Assembly: GCA_031265645.1 (NCBI GenBank)
Contig: JAISCJ010000122.1
Coordinates: 1 to 8,936 of the forward strand
Direction of reading: 5' to 3'
Length of the DNA: 8,936 nucleotides
Source: Holosporales bacterium
Lineage (GTDB): Bacteria > Pseudomonadota > Alphaproteobacteria > BNTO01
How positions within the stretch are numbered: position 1 is the first letter of the stretch; every line of letters begins with the position of its first letter. Shown piece after piece: positions 1 through 6,274 of the stretch. Position numbers and translations under genes: made by a program. The notes beneath the pieces are model-generated. The model was not told the DNA's origin, did not search any database, and was given only the letters and a program-made list of their open reading frames with translations.

Positions 1-1
1 C

Positions 2-184
2 GGTTCTTTAGCAGATGTCATTCGTGATTTGCACCGAGAAGGTGATGCTGGAGACCAATCTTATAGCGAGCGGCAGATATACCAGTTGGCATTTGATCGA
101 TTTGTTAGAGAGTTGTCCATTGTGGAAGAGCTTGACGAAGAAGCCGCGTCACAGAAAGTGCAAGAACTTCTTCACGTTGCGTAA
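2..184 (+). CDS. carD: CarD/CdnL family transcriptional regulator, C-terminal part (5' end outside window)
   Basis: The frame is open from base 2 to a TAA at 182-184 and gives about 60 residues. They include RDLHREGD, then DQSYSERQIYQLAFDRFVREL, then an acidic helix (VEELDEEAASQKVQELL). This is the C-terminal helical domain typical of alphaproteobacterial CarD/CdnL, which binds RNA polymerase beta through an N-terminal Tudor-like domain and stabilises open complexes at rRNA and housekeeping promoters. The N-terminal RNAP-interaction domain is not visible here. The stop lies 8 bp before the start of the downstream MFS gene on the same strand, so the two may share a transcript. Family recognition is from motif memory, and the SYSERQIY signature makes it fairly secure. 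CarD is not known to act specifically on the genes that follow. Confidence 0.88.
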   Translation, partial: GSLADVIRDLHREGDAGDQSYSERQIYQLAFDRFVRELSIVEELDEEAASQKVQELLHVA

Positions 185-192
185 CGAAGATA

Positions 193-1449
193 ATGCCAGG
201 TAAACTTTTTTGTCAGTTCGCCATGGTGATTTTTGGCGCGTCTGGTGGGCTCTCGTTTTTTTCACTGACACTGCTGCTTTTTTATCGCATGTCATATGAA
301 GGAATAGATCAGCACACGATAAGATGGTTTGCCCTGGCTGCCATTCCATATAACATACGATTTTTATTACCGTATTTAATCGATTCTGTGAAAATTCCAT
401 ATTGGTCGAATGCAATTGGACAACGAAAATCTTGGGGCTATTTGACTCACTCTTTGGGGATGTTGTGCTTCTTTGTCTTAGGCTGTATCGATCCAACACA
501 GAATCTTCCATTTTTATTCGCATTTGTTCTTGTTTCCGCGCTTTTAGCCGCAATGCAAGATATCGTATCTGATGCGTATCGATTTAGCATGGTTGATGTA
601 TTGTCAATAACGGAGAGCGTTCCTTTGCACACGATAGGATTCAGGAGCGGCAAGCTTTTGGTTGCCTCTGTAATCCCCATATTAGCAAGTTCCGTCGGTT
701 GGGCAGTAGCACACGGTTGTGTACTCGGAATAAAGCTGATTGCGCTAGCACTTTTGTTCTTTTTGCCTGAGCCAAAATACACCGCTTCTCGCAAAAACGA
801 AAGCTCTTCCACGTCCGTATACAACGCGCTCGTTGCCATTATTGACGCGCTAAAAGACGCCTTGAAAAGGCCTGGTGTATGGGTATTTTTAGGCGTATTT
901 CTTTTAACAAAAGCGATTGACGTTGTTCTTGGTCCACTTGAAACTGTTTTTATGGGGCAAATAAAAGTATCAAGTAGCCAGTACGGATGGTTTAAGGGCG
1001 GAATGGGCGGAATAGTATCTTTTATCGGCGTTTGGATCGCTGGGCCTTTAGCTCGAAAACTTTCAATAAACACCGCCTTAAAGGTTGCATGCTTAGGATT
1101 AAGCTCTTCTGGTGTGCTATCTTTAATTCTAGCACATATTCCAACAACTGCTGCATCATTCAAATATGTGCTAACGAGCATTGCTGCGATTCAAGAATTT
1201 CACCTCGGAGTAGTTTTAACTCTTGCTGTGATCTATGTTTCGTCATTTTGCAATAAGTCAGACAGCATTTACGACTTTACATTGTTTAGTTCAATAGGCT
1301 CAATGGGGCGGACACTTCTAACATTTTTCCTCAGCGAGATTTGTTATGTAATTGGTTGGGTTCCTATATTTTTTCTGCCACTTCTTCTGTGTATTCCGCT
1401 ATTTTGGTTGCTAGGACGAGATTTTTCCAGCAAGCAGCGCTTGAATTAA
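193..1449 (+). CDS. AmpG-like MFS permease (muropeptide / anhydromuropeptide transporter family)
   Basis: The product is a 418-residue, strongly hydrophobic inner-membrane protein compatible with 12 helices. The N-half carries the AmpG pattern: a small-residue first helix (FGASGGLSFF), FALAAIPYNIRFLLPYLID (about 46-64), a cytoplasmic GQRKSWGYLT loop (76-85, the MFS G-x-R-x-W region), QDIVSDAYR (122-130) and GFRSGKLLVAS (149-159). A basic loop near 190-228 separates it from the C-half, which begins around GVWVFLGVFLLTKAIDVVL. AmpG imports GlcNAc-anhMurNAc-peptides for peptidoglycan recycling. Related AmpG-like paralogues in intracellular bacteria have unproven substrates, so only the family is claimed. 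ATG 193 is preceded only by a weak purine run (CGAAGA), and the N-terminus matches the family without extension. It sits 8 bp after carD and 26 bp before recR. The ABC-free, proton-driven mechanism is a family inference. Confidence 0.82.
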   Translation: MPGKLFCQFAMVIFGASGGLSFFSLTLLLFYRMSYEGIDQHTIRWFALAAIPYNIRFLLPYLIDSVKIPYWSNAIGQRKSWGYLTHSLGMLCFFVLGCIDPTQNLPFLFAFVLVSALLAAMQDIVSDAYRFSMVDVLSITESVPLHTIGFRSGKLLVASVIPILASSVGWAVAHGCVLGIKLIALALLFFLPEPKYTASRKNESSSTSVYNALVAIIDALKDALKRPGVWVFLGVFLLTKAIDVVLGPLETVFMGQIKVSSSQYGWFKGGMGGIVSFIGVWIAGPLARKLSINTALKVACLGLSSSGVLSLILAHIPTTAASFKYVLTSIAAIQEFHLGVVLTLAVIYVSSFCNKSDSIYDFTLFSSIGSMGRTLLTFFLSEICYVIGWVPIFFLPLLLCIPLFWLLGRDFSSKQRLN

Positions 1450-1475
1450 AACGTTGACTCGCAAGCTAATTTGAT

Positions 1476-2066
1476 ATGCCTATTAATGAATTAATCCATT
1501 CCTTGTCAAAAATGCCTGGTGTCGGACATCGTTTGGCTCAGAGAATGACGTTGTTCCTTCTAAAAAATGAAAAGGTAGCAATTGCACAATTAGTCGGCGC
1601 GCTTCAAAATGTATACAACAACGTGCATAAATGCAAATGCTGCGGAAATTTTAGCTCTGCGCACATTTGCAATATTTGCTCCGATTCAAAACGTGATGCA
1701 ACACAACTGTGCATTGTTGAAACAGTGTCTGATTTATGGGCATTGGAGCGAGCAAAATTTTTTAATGGGCGGTACCACATATTAGGCGGCGTGTTATCCG
1801 CCATAGACAATGTCGGACCTGATAAATTAACGATCCACGGGCTACTTGAACGCATGCAGAGCGGTAAAATCGAGGAAGTCATTATTGCCCTAAGCGCAAC
1901 TATTGAAGGACAGTCGACGTTGTTTTACCTAATGGACGTCCTTGAGCCGTTTCACGTTCGCATTTCGTCGTTGGCTCAAGGTGTGCCAATAGGAGGAGAA
2001 CTAAATTATTTGGATAATGCAACTCTCTCCGCAGCATTTCAAGATCGGCGACTGCTTGCTTCGTAA
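1476..2066 (+). CDS. recR: Recombination protein RecR
   Basis: The 196 residues match the full RecR length and domain order. A helix-hairpin-helix lies at the N-terminus (MPGVGHRLAQRM, 13-24). A four-cysteine zinc finger follows (C53, C56, C65, C68; the last pair as CNIC). The Toprim domain starts at LCIVETVSDLWALE (E82), with HILGGVLSAIDNVGPDKL and ALSATIEGQSTLFYL further on. The closing signature is AQGVPIGGELNYLDNATL, with a short basic tail. RecR works with RecO (and RecF) to load RecA at gapped or damaged DNA in the cytoplasm. ATG 1476 is preceded in frame by TAA at 1467-1469, so this is the only sensible start. No clear Shine-Dalgarno is seen. recR usually follows dnaX-ybaB, but here it follows an AmpG-like permease, so the locus is rearranged. 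Nothing essential appears missing. Confidence 0.96.
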   Translation: MPINELIHSLSKMPGVGHRLAQRMTLFLLKNEKVAIAQLVGALQNVYNNVHKCKCCGNFSSAHICNICSDSKRDATQLCIVETVSDLWALERAKFFNGRYHILGGVLSAIDNVGPDKLTIHGLLERMQSGKIEEVIIALSATIEGQSTLFYLMDVLEPFHVRISSLAQGVPIGGELNYLDNATLSAAFQDRRLLAS

Positions 2067-2140
2067 TGTGCGGTTGATACAATTTTACTTGTATTTCTGA
2101 TAGCATCTCGGTATGTGAATGATTAGTTCTTTTCTTCGAA

Positions 2141-3322
2141 TTGTTTGACGCCACGGTTAAAAAAATTGCATTAGTAGTCGCCGTATCGTTCTTAGTGATA
2201 GTAACGATCGCTAGGCCATTGAATGTGCGCCCTTGTGTAAATGTATACGGTTGGTATGGTGTTTTGCCTCAGTCGATTCTTGAGCAATTTGAAAACGAAA
2301 CAGGGATTCACGTTCACTACGATGTCTTTGACAACAATGAAATGCTTGAAGCAAAGTTGTTGGCGAGTAATTCTGGCTACGATGTAGTTATGCCAACTGT
2401 GACTCCGTATGGGGTTCGCCAATTGGCACTAAAGATATACCAACGAATCGATCGTAATATGTTGCCTGAACTCGGCGAAGTTGAATCAACGTTGATAGAA
2501 AAGATGAAGGACATTGACCCAAATATGGAGTTTTTTTTGCCATATTATTGGGGAACGACAGGCATTGCCTTTGACGAAGATCGATTAAAAGCCGTTATTC
2601 CCGACGTTCCAACAGACGATATACATTTACTTTTTGATGTGAATGTTTTAGAAAAATTAAAACCTTATGGGGTTAGTCTATTGCAAGAACCGGTAGATAT
2701 TTTCCCTATATTCCTGGAATATTTAGGACAAGATAGAAATAGTCGTTCTCTAGAGGATCTCTGGTTTGCGTCGCAGCGTTTGGCTGTGATTAGTAAATAC
2801 ATTCGACGATTTTCATCTGCTCGCTTTATCACAGACCTCGTTTTTGGAGATGTATGTGTAGCACAAGCATGGTCTGGCGAGGCACTTCGCGCGATTGATG
2901 ATGCGAAAAAGGTTGGACGCAACATTCGGTATATTATCCCAAAAAGTGGGGGCGATATTTGGATCGATGCATTAGCGATTCCAATTGGCGCACCGAATGT
3001 GAAAAACGCTCATGTGTTTATAAACTTTCTCCTGCGACCGGAAATTAGTGCACAAATAACGAATTATAGTCAACTTGCAACGATGGTTGTAAGGGCGAAG
3101 CCGTTTATTGAGCGAAACTTGCTTGAAAATTCTCTGATTTTTCCCACAGAAGAAACTTTAAAGACATTACACATATCACCTACCTTTATGGGAAACGCTG
3201 CAGAAGTGTATGAACGAGTGCGAACGCGTTTATGGGCTCAAATAAAAATGCAACGCCCAGTGACCCGCGCATTGTTTGATGAGGTTGTAAGAAAACAACG
3301 AGTGCGAATTCGTAAGCAATAA
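2141..3322 (+). CDS. Polyamine ABC transporter substrate-binding protein (PotF/PotD-like)
   Basis: The 393-residue product looks like a periplasmic spermidine/putrescine-binding protein. Residues 9-24 are hydrophobic after two lysines (signal peptide or uncleaved anchor; no clear AxA or lipobox). The family track follows: VNVYGW (33-38), LEQFENETGI, YDVFDNNEMLEAKLLA (60-75), SGYDVVMP (78-85), PYYWGTTGIAFD (134-145), VFGDVCVAQAWSGEAL, DIWIDALAIP, FINFLLRPE and a closing RVRTRLWAQIK. About 20 extra basic residues extend the C-terminus. In PotF the first-lobe motif reads N-W-S-D-Y; here the Trp is kept but Ser-Asp-Tyr is replaced by Y-G-V, so substrate preference may differ. The start is TTG at 2141, because TGA at 2120-2122 closes the frame upstream and no ATG precedes the signal sequence. 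No Shine-Dalgarno is visible and the start is uncertain. The permease gene follows immediately. Substrate is inferred, not shown. Confidence 0.88.
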   Translation: MFDATVKKIALVVAVSFLVIVTIARPLNVRPCVNVYGWYGVLPQSILEQFENETGIHVHYDVFDNNEMLEAKLLASNSGYDVVMPTVTPYGVRQLALKIYQRIDRNMLPELGEVESTLIEKMKDIDPNMEFFLPYYWGTTGIAFDEDRLKAVIPDVPTDDIHLLFDVNVLEKLKPYGVSLLQEPVDIFPIFLEYLGQDRNSRSLEDLWFASQRLAVISKYIRRFSSARFITDLVFGDVCVAQAWSGEALRAIDDAKKVGRNIRYIIPKSGGDIWIDALAIPIGAPNVKNAHVFINFLLRPEISAQITNYSQLATMVVRAKPFIERNLLENSLIFPTEETLKTLHISPTFMGNAAEVYERVRTRLWAQIKMQRPVTRALFDEVVRKQRVRIRKQ

Positions 3323-3327
3323 GGTGG
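3321..3327 (+). promoter_or_regulatory. Shine-Dalgarno that decides the permease start
   Basis: AAGGTGG overlaps the stop codon of the binding-protein gene and sits 5 bases before ATG 3333. A GTG at 3324 is in the same frame but lies inside this purine run, so it cannot use it. The ATG is therefore preferred. The overlap also suggests translational coupling of the two transporter genes. Confidence 0.6.
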
Positions 3328-3332
3328 CTAGA

Positions 3333-4151
3333 ATGTTTAAAGTAAAAATTCCTGGAATCTTAATTTTTGGATATGCATTCTTGTACATTCCGATTCTGTT
3401 TTTAATCGTGTTTTCTTTCAATGATTCTTTATTCCCAGGTGTTTGGGCTGGTTTTTCATTACGGTGGTACGAAGATTTATACAGCAACACTGTTCTTCTA
3501 CAAGCTGTAAAAACAAGCCTTCAAGTAGCTACGCTAGCTGCTACGGGAGCCGTTGTGCTGGGGACAATGGGGGCCCTCGCATTAAATCGATTCGGAAAAT
3601 TTAAGGGACGAACGCTCTTTTCCGTTTTATCCGCGGCACCGCTAGTTATGCCTGAAATAATTTTAGGCATTTCGTTACTATTGATGTTCGTTATTGGTGA
3701 AAGCTTGTTTGGAATTCCATCAAAGCGCGGAGTAATGACCGTTACTGTTGCACACATAACGCTGGCAATGTCGTATGTTATTTTGATTGTACAGGCTCGC
3801 TTATCAGACTTTGACATGTCTCTGGAAGAGGCGGCGTTGGACCTTGGAGCCCGTCCATTTCGTGCTGTGTGCTCGGTAACTATTCCAATAATTGCTCCTG
3901 CAATTTTAGCCTCATGGTTACTTTCATTCGCACTTTCGCTAGACGATGTTGTAATCGCAAGCTTTTTGACTGGTGCTCAGGCAACCACCCTACCAATTTT
4001 AATATTTTCCAGCGTAAAACTTGGAATTACACCCGAAATAAACGCGCTTGCTACAATATTAGTTGGAACGATGAGCTTAGTAATCACTGCAATCGGATTC
4101 ATTTTATACAGGCGAAGCATGCAGAAACATCCTTTCGAAAAAGCGAAATAG
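3333..4151 (+). CDS. Polyamine-type ABC transporter permease (PotI/PotC-like)
   Basis: The 272 residues from ATG 3333 form a binding-protein-dependent transport inner-membrane component with about six membrane segments. The first is residues 8-28, followed by the family phrase FSFNDS and a periplasmic segment with FSLRWYEDLYSN. NRFGKFKGR precedes PLVMPEIILGISLLL (104-118). The cytoplasmic EAA loop that docks onto the ATPase is intact (EEAALDLGARPFRAV, 165-179, then TIPIIAPAI), followed by SLDDVVIASFLTG, ATTLPILIFSSVKLGITPEINALATI and a basic tail. These match PotI/PotC closely. An upstream in-frame GTG (3324) would add only three residues. The gene starts 10 bp after the binding-protein stop and forms an operon with it. 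The partner ATPase and second permease are absent, so it needs unlinked subunits to work. It ends convergent to the - strand symporter gene. Confidence 0.9.
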   Translation: MFKVKIPGILIFGYAFLYIPILFLIVFSFNDSLFPGVWAGFSLRWYEDLYSNTVLLQAVKTSLQVATLAATGAVVLGTMGALALNRFGKFKGRTLFSVLSAAPLVMPEIILGISLLLMFVIGESLFGIPSKRGVMTVTVAHITLAMSYVILIVQARLSDFDMSLEEAALDLGARPFRAVCSVTIPIIAPAILASWLLSFALSLDDVVIASFLTGAQATTLPILIFSSVKLGITPEINALATILVGTMSLVITAIGFILYRRSMQKHPFEKAK

Positions 4152-4191
4152 TACTATACATATCATATCTGAAAGACACAAGATAAAACGC

Positions 4192-4210
4192 CTTGCGTTG
4201 CAAGATTTTT
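4192..4210 (+). terminator. Possible Rho-independent terminator after the permease gene
   Basis: CTTGC-GTT-GCAAG forms a 5-bp stem with a 3-base loop, followed by A and five T's. It begins about 40 bp after the permease stop, at the end of the + strand gene run. The stem is short and could be too weak alone. Confidence 0.4.
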
Positions 4211-4220
4211 GGCCATTAAA

Positions 4221-4311
4221 TATTAACATTCAACTAATGTCTGTCTCCGCCAGCTAGGAATTTAACATAATTTAAAAGCAAAAATAGACAGACATGAGTA
4301 GAATCTTAATA
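4221..4311. mobile_element. MITE-like element, copy 1 (25-bp imperfect terminal inverted repeats)
   Basis: The arms at 4221-4245 and 4287-4311 are inverted copies of each other, matching at 22 of 25 positions by hand count. They enclose a 41-base AT-rich core with no coding capacity. The left arm starts TATTAACATTC and ends CTAATGTCTGTC. It matches the arm of the second element (6275-6299) at 22 of 25 positions. The element starts and ends with TA, as expected for insertions into TA dinucleotides (IS630/Tc1-mariner style), but TA is also part of the palindrome, so this is only suggestive. It sits between two convergent genes, where it does least harm. A folded RNA role, such as a 3'-end processing site, is the alternative. 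Confidence 0.6.
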
Positions 4312-4329
4312 CTGATCGGTGTCTCCTAA

Positions 4330-4370
4330 TGTTATGACCAATAACAGGGGGTTAAGCGTTCGCTTGAACC
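4330..4370 (-). terminator. Two tandem hairpins just downstream of the symporter stop
   Basis: Read on the - strand, the first hairpin (4350-4370) lies 6 bases after the symporter stop codon. GGTT plus AAGCG pairs with CGCTT plus AACC, with one bulged G. The second (4330-4346) pairs TGTTAT with ATAACA around a 5-base loop. Neither is followed by a T-run on the - strand, so a canonical Rho-independent terminator is not shown. They may protect the mRNA 3' end. Confidence 0.3.
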
Positions 4371-4376
4371 TTGCCA

Positions 4377-5690
4377 TCATTGAAATTTTATAAATTTCAA
4401 CAAGCGCATGATTCCAGCAATGTTGAATACAATAAGCATCCCGGCGGAAATGCTCATCACGAGCAAAGCTTTTTCTTGTTCAAAAAAGGCAAAAAATACA
4501 TAGGCTACGACTGCATATGCTAAATACATTGCCTTTCCTAGGTTGCCCTTTAAAAAGTACGCAGATTTCAATCCAACGGACAGATACGCTACAATTGTTG
4601 TGAATCCTGCGATAAAGATGAATATTGCCATGAATATATCCGCATGCTTGAAATACATCGCAAGTCCTTGTGCTACGTACTGATCCGGAGCCATAGGAAT
4701 CTTCCATATATCTGTAACGAGTACTACGCACATGCTCAAAGTACAAATGAACGCATCCGTCAGCAGCGAAAATATGCCAAGGCGAGCCTGCTGTTGCGGA
4801 AGGATTGCACGTGTCTCCGCCTGAATAATCGAGTCGTATCCAATCCCGATATCACCTGAATACACGGACCTTGAAATCCCCTGCTGAGCTGCCAAAACAG
4901 CCGTGCTTCCGGCAAATCCTCCGACGGCGGCATGCCCCGAAAACGCGGATTGAAATACCATGCTCAGCATAGCTGGAAGCTTAGACGCACACTGCACAAT
5001 TATGTAGGCGCACATGCCAACGTACATGACGATAAAAATTGGCATAAGCAACGTACAAATTTGACTTAACCGGCGAATTCCTCCAAGAACAGTGAATAGT
5101 ACTCCGCCAAGAAGCAATGCAATAACCAAAAATTCATTTATATGGAAAGTTTTGGCTAATACATCTGCGACCACATCAAACTGAAAAACTTCTACGCCAT
5201 ATACGCATAACAAAGTACTAGCGATCAGCGGGACGGTTTTACCCTTAAAAGCCTTTCGTAAATAAAACATTGGGCCCCCATCGTATCCACCTTGGTCGTT
5301 GGGAATCCTGTAACGGATGCCAAGGTAAATTTCCGAGTATTTCACCAACATACTAGGAAATGTTCCAACCCATAGCCAAAAAAGCGATCCAGGGCCACCA
5401 ATCATAATGGCGGTAATAATCCCAACTATGTTTCCAAGGCCAACCATCCCGCTCACTGAAGCGAAATATAGGCGAATGGGGTGTATTCCTCTGGACGAAC
5501 ACTTAGACGGCCCTTTCAGTAAATCTTGAATACAAGATCTAAAGCTGATCAAAACTTTAAACTGAAAGCCTCGTGTCTTGATAGTAAGGTAAATTCCGCT
5601 TGAAAACAAAATCGCGAAGCCAATATACGTCCAAAAGAACTGATCTATTGCTGCTAAATATTCAAAGAATGAATTTAATCGCTCGTGCAT
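4377..5690 (-). CDS. AGCS-family amino acid (alanine/glycine):cation symporter
   Basis: The 437-residue inner-membrane protein belongs to the alanine/glycine:cation symporter family, which imports small neutral amino acids with Na+ (or H+). Signatures in order are: KTRGFQFKVL (38-47); SVSGMVGLGNIVGIITAI (78-95; the unwound, Gly-rich helix holding substrate and cation in this LeuT-like fold); GGPGSLFWLWVGTF; VKYSEIYLGIRYR; GGYDGGPMFYLRKAF; and QQGISRSVYSGDIGIGYDSI. The usual 'GVSRGLFSNEAGMG' motif is replaced by GISRSVYSGDIGIG, a variant I associate with some intracellular bacteria. The length is slightly below the usual 440-480, with a short C-terminal tail. ATG at 5690 is supported by GAGG about 5 bases upstream on the - strand (5696-5699). 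It is transcribed alone and towards the polyamine genes. The exact substrate is not determined by sequence. Confidence 0.93.
   Translation of the reverse strand: MHERLNSFFEYLAAIDQFFWTYIGFAILFSSGIYLTIKTRGFQFKVLISFRSCIQDLLKGPSKCSSRGIHPIRLYFASVSGMVGLGNIVGIITAIMIGGPGSLFWLWVGTFPSMLVKYSEIYLGIRYRIPNDQGGYDGGPMFYLRKAFKGKTVPLIASTLLCVYGVEVFQFDVVADVLAKTFHINEFLVIALLLGGVLFTVLGGIRRLSQICTLLMPIFIVMYVGMCAYIIVQCASKLPAMLSMVFQSAFSGHAAVGGFAGSTAVLAAQQGISRSVYSGDIGIGYDSIIQAETRAILPQQQARLGIFSLLTDAFICTLSMCVVLVTDIWKIPMAPDQYVAQGLAMYFKHADIFMAIFIFIAGFTTIVAYLSVGLKSAYFLKGNLGKAMYLAYAVVAYVFFAFFEQEKALLVMSISAGMLIVFNIAGIMRLLKFIKFQ
4380..4400. repeat. Perfect 9-bp inverted repeat across the symporter's last codons
   Basis: TTGAAATTT (4380-4388) and AAATTTCAA (4392-4400) are perfect inverted copies with a TAT loop. 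On the - strand they encode the terminal LKFIKFQ and touch the stop codon. A shorter version with 7-bp arms (GAAATTT/AAATTTC) occurs at 7802-7818. In AT-rich DNA this may be chance. Confidence 0.35.
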
Positions 5691-5700
5691 GTAAACCTCA

Positions 5701-5706
5701 ATTATA
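5701..5706 (-). promoter_or_regulatory. Candidate -10 box of the symporter gene
   Basis: On the - strand the hexamer reads TATAAT, a perfect sigma-70 -10 match, placed 10 bases before the ATG and directly before the GAGG Shine-Dalgarno. The -35 region at 17-bp spacing (TATTAG, 5724-5729) is poor, and the implied leader would be very short. It is a weak call, and the real promoter may lie further up in 5700-5900. Confidence 0.25.
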
Positions 5707-5980
5707 GAATTGCATCGTTTAGTCTAATAGGAAGGACCAGGTCAGTTTTGCTTGTAGTGCAAAGATTATCAGCGAATTAACTTGATCTAGCATCGATATC
5801 ATTTTTACATTCTTACAATCCCTAGTCTTCCTTTCTAAAGTTTACGCACATATCGTTAATATTGAGTTAAACGACGGATTATTACGTTTTCAAATTCAAA
5901 CTGGAACTTGTATATTATTAATGTTCTACTAATGTCGTATCTTCAAAAGGTGAACAGCAACAGCTGATGCAGTATCATGC
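5707..5980. other. Intergenic spacer without a visible gene
   Basis: The stretch is AT-rich, with no open frame that shows protein-like composition on either strand and no tRNA-like cloverleaf. It likely holds upstream regulatory sequence for the symporter on the - strand. It contains the diverged half-element at 5916-5936 listed separately, and its right edge is the CAGGG end of the ISAs1-type remnant. Confidence 0.5.
5916..5936. repeat. Solo, diverged copy of the MITE-like terminal repeat
   Basis: The sequence starts TATTAATGTTCTACTAATGT and matches the arms of copy 1 at 18 of 21 positions (either arm, by hand), including the central TTC-TACT-ATGTC pattern. The match stops before the final TGTC of the full arm. 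No inverted partner was found nearby, so this would be a solo or decayed end. It could be chance, since the segment is AT-rich. Confidence 0.35.
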
Positions 5981-6274
5981 CAGGGTGGTTCCCTCCTTTA
6001 ATAAAAATTTAAGAGCTAGGAGGTATGAAGTTTTCATAACTTGCTTCACCATATTTCTCAACGTCACAAAGATCCAGAATTTTATCAAATTTATAAGCAC
6101 ATGCATATCGCGCAGATCTGATATTTTTCTCACCTTTTCTTCTCAATAAGTTCATTGCGAAGTCAATTAAAGCTGAAAAATTATGAGGTCGGACTCTTTT
6201 ATAGTGCTGTCTTCTCGAAATGTTACATCCTTCGCCAATGCACATACTAAGTGCAACACCAGGTCATGCTGAGG
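5981..6274 (-). mobile_element. 3' remnant of an ISAs1-family insertion sequence
   Basis: The remnant runs from a candidate IS end to the left edge of the second MITE-like element. The candidate end reads CAGGGTGGTTCCC inwards from 5981. I recall CAGGG-type termini for ISAs1-family elements, but this is memory. It lies 28 bp beyond the stop of the transposase-like frame, a normal spacing for an IS terminus. No matching inverted end (AACCACCCTG) occurs in the 6387-6685 flank, so only the 3' part survives. Confidence 0.5.
6009..6262 (-). pseudogene. ISAs1-family transposase, C-terminal fragment, frameshifted
   Basis: Two - strand frames together recreate the ISAs1 transposase C-terminus. The upstream frame (about 6262-6200) reads LVLHLV, then KDVTFRED at 6232-6209, echoing the family's 'LHW.LDVTFRED' segment that holds the last catalytic Glu. 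A frame change near 6185-6205 then leads into RPHNFSALIDFAMNLLRR and GEKNIRSARYACAYKFDKIL, matching the family's 'P.NFA.LRR.ALNLLR..G..NI..AR' tail, with stop at 6009-6011. The second frame alone is open for 78 codons from ATG 6245, but its first 20 residues do not fit the family. Everything upstream, including the first catalytic Asp residues, is missing, so no active enzyme can be made. Similarity was recognised by eye. The DVTFRED plus NLLRR pair makes it reasonably strong. It is not a gene of the host. Confidence 0.68.

Noticed and set aside
447..1181. Long - strand open frame of 244 codons inside the AmpG-like gene
   Set aside because: It is antisense to a clear membrane transporter, and its product is low in family-like features with a composition typical of a mirrored frame.
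2074..2106. TTGATA as a -35 box for the binding-protein gene, and the TACAA/TTGTA hairpin overlapping it as a recR terminator
   Set aside because: No acceptable -10 occurs at 16-18 bp, and the hairpin stem is short and nearly all A/T with only three T's after it.
3324..3332. GTG 3324 as the permease start
   Set aside because: It lies inside the only good Shine-Dalgarno, which is ideally spaced for ATG 3333.
4341..4376. Possible tRNA T-arm (GGTTCAAGC) on the - strand
   Set aside because: No acceptor, D-arm or anticodon arm can be built around it; it is better explained as a simple hairpin.
5967..6149. + strand 60-codon frame over the ISAs1-type remnant
   Set aside because: It runs antisense to recognisable transposase motifs and starts outside the IS end, so it is a shadow frame.
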